Position numbers and translations under genes: made by a program. From Halobacteriales archaeon QS_9_68_42 (GTDB taxonomy: Archaea > Halobacteriota > Halobacteria > Halobacteriales > Haloarculaceae): a stretch of 8,207 bases of DNA. Shown piece by piece: positions 5,855-8,207 of this stretch; the first letter of the stretch is position 1; the number at the start of each line of letters is the position of its first letter. The stretch is from positions 1 through 8,207 of the forward strand of contig PXSE01000124.1 in NCBI GenBank assembly GCA_003022905.1, written 5' to 3'. The notes below the pieces were generated by a model, which had not been told where the DNA came from, searched no databases, and saw only the letters and a program-made list of their open reading frames with translations.

Positions 5855-6032
5855 GAGGGAGCCGCAGGCTCCCTCAGGCAGTCGGCGCCGTGCGCCGACG
5901 ACCGCGAGGGACCGCAGGTCCCTCGGCCCGCTCGCGCGGCGACGCCGCGCGAGGACACCGCAACGAAGTGAGGAGCGTGGTTCGAAAGACGCGACGCGTC
6001 TTTCGTCATCACGAGAGAGCTTCGCTCTCTCG
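5855..6032. repeat. Evenly spaced array of triloop hairpins
   Basis: Six perfect stem-loops with different stem sequences but all able to close on 3-nt loops: 5855-5875 (9 bp, loop GCA), 5881-5899 (8 bp, CGT), 5905-5925 (9 bp, GCA), 5931-5953 (10 bp, GAC), 5983-6005 (10 bp, GAC) and 6012-6032 (9 bp, TTC). A degenerate one, centred near 5966 with a GAA loop, fills the only gap. Centres fall at about 5865, 5890, 5915, 5942, 5966, 5994 and 6022, that is every 24-28 nt, and the first three spacers are each 5 nt. The sequences are unrelated, so this is not a CRISPR array. Confidence 0.8.
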
Positions 6033-6080
6033 AACGACAGCCAGCCGCGCGACCGGAGCCGGCCGAGGGCTTTCGAGGTC

Positions 6081-6222
6081 GTCAAGGATTTGTTTCATCA
6101 AAAGCACCCGAACGACCCACCTCGTATGCACCTGCGGTGAGCAGTTGATTCAGTCTCACCCCTTTGAAATCATCTTCCTGCACTCGGAAGAAGACAGTCG
6201 TGAGGTTAGAATCCAAACGACA
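6081..6222. other. Lower-GC intergenic spacer, no feature recognised
   Basis: Between the hairpin element and the ribH stop codon. I see no credible gene, terminator or paired repeat. It holds ATTTGTTTCATCAAAAGC (6088-6105), an AT-rich stretch, but nothing I can assign. Confidence 0.5.
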
Positions 6223-6627
6223 CTACGGTAGTTCCTCGACGGTTTCAACGGCAATTGGGATGGCCTCAGCCCCATAGTCGATTCGCTCATAAGCTTCTGC
6301 CGAGCTCATCGCTGGTCCGATTACCCCGAACGTCACCGGAGTATCGCGCTGGAGACTCACACCGCTCAGTTTTTCAGCTGCCGTATGTGCAACGACCTGA
6401 TCATGGTCCGTGTCACCGGTTATTACAGCCCCTAAGACGGCAACTGCATCAATCTCGTCCCGTCGTGCAAGCCGGTCAGCTGCCAGTGGAGTGTCATAGA
6501 CCCCTCGAACAGATACCGTCCGAGCAATTTCGACATCCAATCGTGAAGCATTCTTGAGCGCCTGTTCTTCCATGGCTTCCGCAATGTCTTCGTAGAACTG
6601 AGCAATGACGAGACCAATTGACACCAT
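6223..6627 (-). CDS. ribH: 6,7-dimethyl-8-ribityllumazine synthase
   Basis: 134 residues from ATG 6627, the usual archaeal length; the frame is open to 6675, but that extension has no family resemblance. The enzyme condenses 5-amino-6-ribitylaminouracil with 3,4-dihydroxy-2-butanone 4-phosphate, the penultimate step of riboflavin synthesis, usually as a cytoplasmic icosahedral or pentameric shell. Recognisable segments are VSIGLVIAQF, SVRGVYDTPLAADRLARRD, DAVAVLGAVITGDTDHDQVV (phosphate loop GDT 71-73 and catalytic His75), SLQRDTPVTFGVIGPAMS and ERIDYGAEA. Oddities: F-N of the usual substrate-binding (A/E)FN motif is F11-Y12 here, SGPGMS is IGPAMS, and VHNAA is AHTAA. These suggest a divergent copy. 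Base composition (about 53% GC in a counted line) also differs from the neighbours. It stands alone with no other rib gene in the window. Confidence 0.9.
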   Translation of the reverse strand: MVSIGLVIAQFYEDIAEAMEEQALKNASRLDVEIARTVSVRGVYDTPLAADRLARRDEIDAVAVLGAVITGDTDHDQVVAHTAAEKLSGVSLQRDTPVTFGVIGPAMSSAEAYERIDYGAEAIPIAVETVEELP

Positions 6628-6653
6628 ACAAACCAGGAGTCTACATCCCGATT

Positions 6654-6660
6654 CCAAATA
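6654..6660 (-). promoter_or_regulatory. Possible TATA box of ribH
   Basis: On the minus strand TATTTGG lies 27-33 nt upstream of ATG 6627, preceded by AACG. The position fits a leaderless haloarchaeal promoter but the sequence is only a partial match. A second box-like TTTATAG (6774-6780, minus strand) would give a long leader. Confidence 0.35.
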
Positions 6661-6780
6661 CGTTATGATTCCCATTTTTGTGATGTACTGTTTTTCTCTT
6701 CGTCTGTCGTTGATAATCAGTTCGCACGTTTACCTCCCAGTCAATTCATCGAGGTTCAGACGAGATCAACACCCTATAAA

Positions 6781-6860
6781 TGGTTCTATGACACCCTCGT
6801 ATCTGTTTACCGGTGCGACCGCACGCACTCACGCGGTCGATGCCGGAATGACGTACAGTA
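6781..6860 (+). repeat. Intergenic stem-loop repeat, copy 2
   Basis: Second copy of the element at 3271-3340: TGGTTC, then CTGTTTACCGGTGCGACCGC (6803-6822), stem GACCGC (6817-6822) / GCGGTC (6833-6838) around a 10-nt loop, then CCGGAATGAC. The stem bases partly differ between the copies yet pairing is kept in both (ACCGCA/TGCGGT versus GACCGC/GCGGTC), hinting that the structure matters. It lies just downstream of the HTH gene's stop and upstream of ribH. Confidence 0.6.
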
Positions 6861-6867
6861 GCCACTG

Positions 6868-7074
6868 TCACTCCCCGTCGTCCGTCTCCGGGTCGAACAG
6901 GTCCTCGACGGCGCAGTCGAAGTGGGCCGCCAGCTCGAACGCCAGCTCCAGCGACGGGTCGTACCGCTCGCGCTCGATGGCGTTTATTGTCTGCCGGGTC
7001 ACCCCGACGGCCGCGCCGAGTTCGGCCTGGCTGAGGCCCGCGGCCTCCCGGCGCTCGCGAACTTCGTTTCTCAC
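6868..7074 (-). CDS. Small Cro/CI-family (XRE) helix-turn-helix regulator
   Basis: 68 residues from GTG 7074. Nearly the whole protein is one HTH_3 domain: VRERREAAGLSQAELGAAVG (5-24) holds helices 1-2, and VTRQTINAIERERYDPSLEL (25-44) holds the recognition helix and the following turn. It ends with ELAAHFDCAVEDLFDP and an acidic tail. This is the compact YozG-like type found across archaea, which binds DNA as a dimer and is commonly paired with a small membrane protein. The start overlaps the position where the upstream membrane gene would end if its premature TAG were absent (GTGA, 7074-7071), a classic coupling arrangement. The three CTTTAC/GTAAAG half-sites upstream of the operon are a likely autoregulatory target (inference). 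Confidence 0.9.
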   Translation of the reverse strand: MRNEVRERREAAGLSQAELGAAVGVTRQTINAIERERYDPSLELAFELAAHFDCAVEDLFDPETDDGE

Positions 7075-7106
7075 GAGCGAGACCGCACGAGTGCGTAGAC
7101 GGCGCC

Positions 7107-7493
7107 CTACACGAGGTAGAACGCCGAGAACGCATACAGCGCGCCGGTCGCCGTCGCGCCGAACTCGTAAACGCCCGTCGCGTTGGCCAGGAAGAGGCCG
7201 ATGAACGCCGGGAGGCCGACGTACGCGAACAGGTTCACGACGGCGTTGCTCGCGCGCTCGGCGTGTCGCTGGCCCCGCTCGTCGTACAGTTCGACGGGGC
7301 TGAGGTACTCCAGGTACGGCGTCCCGGCGACGCCGGTCAGACACCCGGCGGCGTAGATGACGAGTCCCGCTAGCTGTCGGTCCAGGGCGATACCGACTGC
7401 GAGGCCGACCACCGCGACGGTGAAGACCCCCAGTATCGCGCGCTTGTACTGCTGTCCCCGCTGCACCGGGTGGCGTGACGTTGTGTTCGACAT
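7107..7493 (-). CDS. DUF2178-like four-helix membrane protein, probably with a late nonsense codon
   Basis: 128 residues from ATG 7493. Hydrophobic helices lie at about 17-36, 41-57, 86-104 and 112-128. Between the second and third is the cytosolic ELYDERGQRHAERASNAV segment (68-85), the DER-containing region typical of DUF2178 proteins, which in archaea usually precede a small HTH regulator gene exactly as here. The molecular role is unknown; sensing or titrating the regulator is a reasonable guess. The frame stops at TAG 7109-7107 inside the last helix. Ignoring that codon, it continues GAVYALVRSRS and ends at TGA 7073-7071, overlapping the regulator's GTG by four bases. A single TGG-to-TAG change would explain this. 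Loss of 12 residues may shorten helix 4. Confidence 0.82.
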   Translation of the reverse strand: MSNTTSRHPVQRGQQYKRAILGVFTVAVVGLAVGIALDRQLAGLVIYAAGCLTGVAGTPYLEYLSPVELYDERGQRHAERASNAVVNLFAYVGLPAFIGLFLANATGVYEFGATATGALYAFSAFYLV

Positions 7494-7507
7494 CGGTGGA
7501 AAGTCCC

Positions 7508-7530
7508 CTTTACAGTAAAGCGTACTTTAC
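7508..7530. promoter_or_regulatory. Triple half-site operator overlapping the DUF2178-like/HTH promoter
   Basis: CTTTAC (7508-7513), one base, GTAAAG (7515-7520), four bases, CTTTAC (7525-7530): three alternating copies of one 6-mer form two overlapping palindromes. They lie 15-37 nt upstream of ATG 7493, where the TATA box of a leaderless transcript should be. TTTAC-type sequence in the sites could itself be the box. Binding here would block transcription, so autorepression by the HTH protein is the natural hypothesis. Confidence 0.65.
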
Positions 7531-7587
7531 ACTCCGTATTAAACCTGTCGTGCGGCTCGGAAGCCGTGTCGACCGCGGTTCGATTCG

Positions 7588-7593
7588 TTAAAA
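7588..7593 (+). promoter_or_regulatory. TATA-like box of the MFS gene
   Basis: TTAAAA centred about 26 nt before GTG 7617, the spacing for a leaderless haloarchaeal transcript. This supports GTG 7617 as the start. Confidence 0.5.
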
Positions 7594-7616
7594 CGGCGCG
7601 GCCGTCTACCGCCGGT

Positions 7617-8207
7617 GTGTCCCGCCGCGAACTGTTCGGCTCCCTCTGTGCGATGGTGTTTCTGGTCAACCTCGCACGGGTGGTTTTCGCGCCGCTTGTC
7701 CAGCCCGTCGCCGCCGACTTCGGCGTGACGGCGGCGTCGCTGGGCGTGGTGACGAGCGCCGCTTGGCTGGGCAGCGCGGCCCCGCGGATGCCGACCGGCT
7801 ACCTGCTCACGCACGTCGCCCGCCACCGCGTCATCGCGGCGACGGGAGGACTGCTCGTCGCCGCCTCGGCCTTCACGGCCGTCGCCGGCTCGCGGCTCCA
7901 CCTCGCGGTCGGAGCGTTCCTGATGGGTACCGCCAGCGGAACTTACTTCATCGCCGCCAATCCGCTGGTCAGCGAACTGTTCCCCCGGCGGGTCGGCGGC
8001 GCCATCGGCATCCACGGGATGGCCAGCCAGGTGGCGGCCGTCGGCGCCCCCCTGGCCGTGAGCGGTGTCCTCGTCGTCAGCGAGTGGCGGGCCACGTTCC
8101 TCTGTATCGCCGCCGTGGCGGCCGCCGCGACGGGGTCGGGCATCCCGCCCGGTTCGGCCAGGTCGCCCTGCAGGATGGGCGCCGAGGCGAATACGTCGAG
8201 TCCGGCC
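7617..8207 (+). CDS. MFS transporter, N-terminal half only, running into foreign sequence
   Basis: From GTG 7617 the protein reads MSRRELFGSLCAMVFLVNLA and continues as a typical major facilitator N-terminal half: ARVVFAPLVQPVAADFGVTA, SAAWLGSAAPRMPTGYLLTH with the basic cytoplasmic loop VARHRVI between helices 2 and 3, FLMGTASGTYFIAANPLVSE, LFPRRVGGAIGIHGMASQVA and EWRATFLCIAAVAAAAT. Five to six helices can be seen. The substrate cannot be told. At about residue 170 (near 8125-8138) hydrophobicity stops and the frame becomes SGIPPGSARSPCRMGAEANT, which is the antisense of an aldo/keto reductase. The frame stays open to the edge, but the transporter proper is cut in half. A complete protein would need about 400 residues. 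It is divergent from the DUF2178-like operon. Confidence 0.78.
   Translation, partial: MSRRELFGSLCAMVFLVNLARVVFAPLVQPVAADFGVTAASLGVVTSAAWLGSAAPRMPTGYLLTHVARHRVIAATGGLLVAASAFTAVAGSRLHLAVGAFLMGTASGTYFIAANPLVSELFPRRVGGAIGIHGMASQVAAVGAPLAVSGVLVVSEWRATFLCIAAVAAAATGSGIPPGSARSPCRMGAEANTSSPA
8139..8206 (-). pseudogene. Second aldo/keto reductase, 3'-truncated internal fragment
   Basis: On the minus strand from the right edge the frame reads AGLDVFASAPILQGDLAEPG then GMP, matching the intact reductase at 5311-5379 (AGLDIFTSASILQGDLADAG then EMP) at 17 of 23 residues. The DNA matches at 59 of 69 bases, in inverted orientation. After MPDPV (about 8128) similarity to reductases ends and the sequence is antisense to the MFS gene. 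The 5' part, if present, lies beyond the window. This is a paralog from the same subfamily, cut at its 3' end. Confidence 0.75.

Larger units (their letters stand above)
5647..6080. mobile_element. Non-coding MITE-like element with terminal inverted repeats and many hairpins
   Basis: CTCGAAAGCCCTCG (5651-5664) and its exact complement CGAGGGCTTTCGAG (6064-6077) bound about 430 bp. GACC at 5647-5650 and GTC at 6078-6080 extend the match with one unpaired base. Inside are a 9-bp stem-loop (5662-5684), a 7-bp stem (5680-5708), a palindrome with 22-bp arms (5754-5821) and an array of triloop hairpins (5855-6032). Open frames crossing it are Arg/Pro-rich and resemble no protein I know, so it is best read as non-coding. 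The layout suits a non-autonomous transposable element or the palindrome-associated elements reported from haloarchaea and linked to IS200/IS605 enzymes; that assignment is inference. No target-site duplication was identified. Confidence 0.55.

Noticed and set aside
5855..6032. CRISPR array
   Set aside because: Units are regularly spaced but share no repeat sequence; each is its own palindrome with a 3-nt loop, and no cas gene is present.
5602..6231. Plus-strand frames crossing the hairpin element (5602-6231 and 5643-6140)
   Set aside because: They run through palindromes and are Arg/Ser-rich with no resemblance to a protein family.
6855..6868. Short hairpin ACAGT-AGCC-ACTGT at the HTH stop as a terminator
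   Set aside because: Only 5 bp, no T-run, and it overlaps the stop codon; likely chance.
6868..7344. Longer N-terminal extension of the HTH regulator up to 7344
   Set aside because: The extra residues are the DUF2178-like gene in another frame; the HTH family starts at GTG 7074, consistent with the GTGA overlap.
7539..8143. Minus-strand frames opposite the MFS gene (7539-8015 and 7943-8143)
   Set aside because: Shadows of the MFS reading frame; only the part upstream of 8143 has meaning, as the reductase fragment reported separately.

Overview
The window looks like haloarchaeal chromosome (class Halobacteria). Most coding sequence is GC-rich (about 70% in lines counted by hand), the proteins are acidic, there is a full Shine-Dalgarno complementary to the archaeal 16S 3' end, several genes have TATA-like boxes about 27 nt upstream of what look like leaderless starts, and the protein families are typical of that class. 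No rRNA, tRNA or CRISPR was seen. No complete transposase was seen.

Layout. 1-705: the end of an operon of small secreted or membrane-anchored proteins resembling those near haloarchaeal pilus/secretion loci. 716-1939 (minus): a GlpA-type FAD-dependent glycerol-3-phosphate dehydrogenase lacking the usual C-terminal Fe-S domain. 2172-3224 (plus): a membrane-tethered DHH/DHHA1 phosphoesterase with a frameshifted C-terminus. 3421-3873 (minus): an unrecognised four-helix membrane protein in a low-GC patch. 4062-4370: a decayed macro-domain gene. 4475-5626 (plus): an aldo/keto reductase whose last domain is interrupted by an out-of-frame deletion. 5647-6080: a non-coding element with 14-bp terminal inverted repeats, a 22-bp-arm palindrome and an evenly spaced array of triloop hairpins. 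6223-6627 (minus): ribH, lumazine synthase, at about 53% GC. 6868-7493 (minus): a two-gene operon of a DUF2178-like membrane protein and a small Cro/CI-type regulator, with a symmetric operator-like site upstream. 7617 to the end: the N-terminal half of an MFS transporter, fused tail-to-tail with a second, minus-strand aldo/keto reductase fragment.

The strongest overall signal is decay. At least four genes carry scars (DHH, macro, aldo/keto reductase, MFS/reductase junction), and the DUF2178-like gene appears to have a late nonsense codon. The original C-termini can still be read in another frame just beyond two of the breaks. Low-GC stretches and repeats lie next to the scars. Either this is an eroding accessory region or a contig with assembly-made deletions; the sequence alone does not decide. 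The surviving genes do not form one pathway. The only clearly coupled pair is the DUF2178-like/HTH operon.
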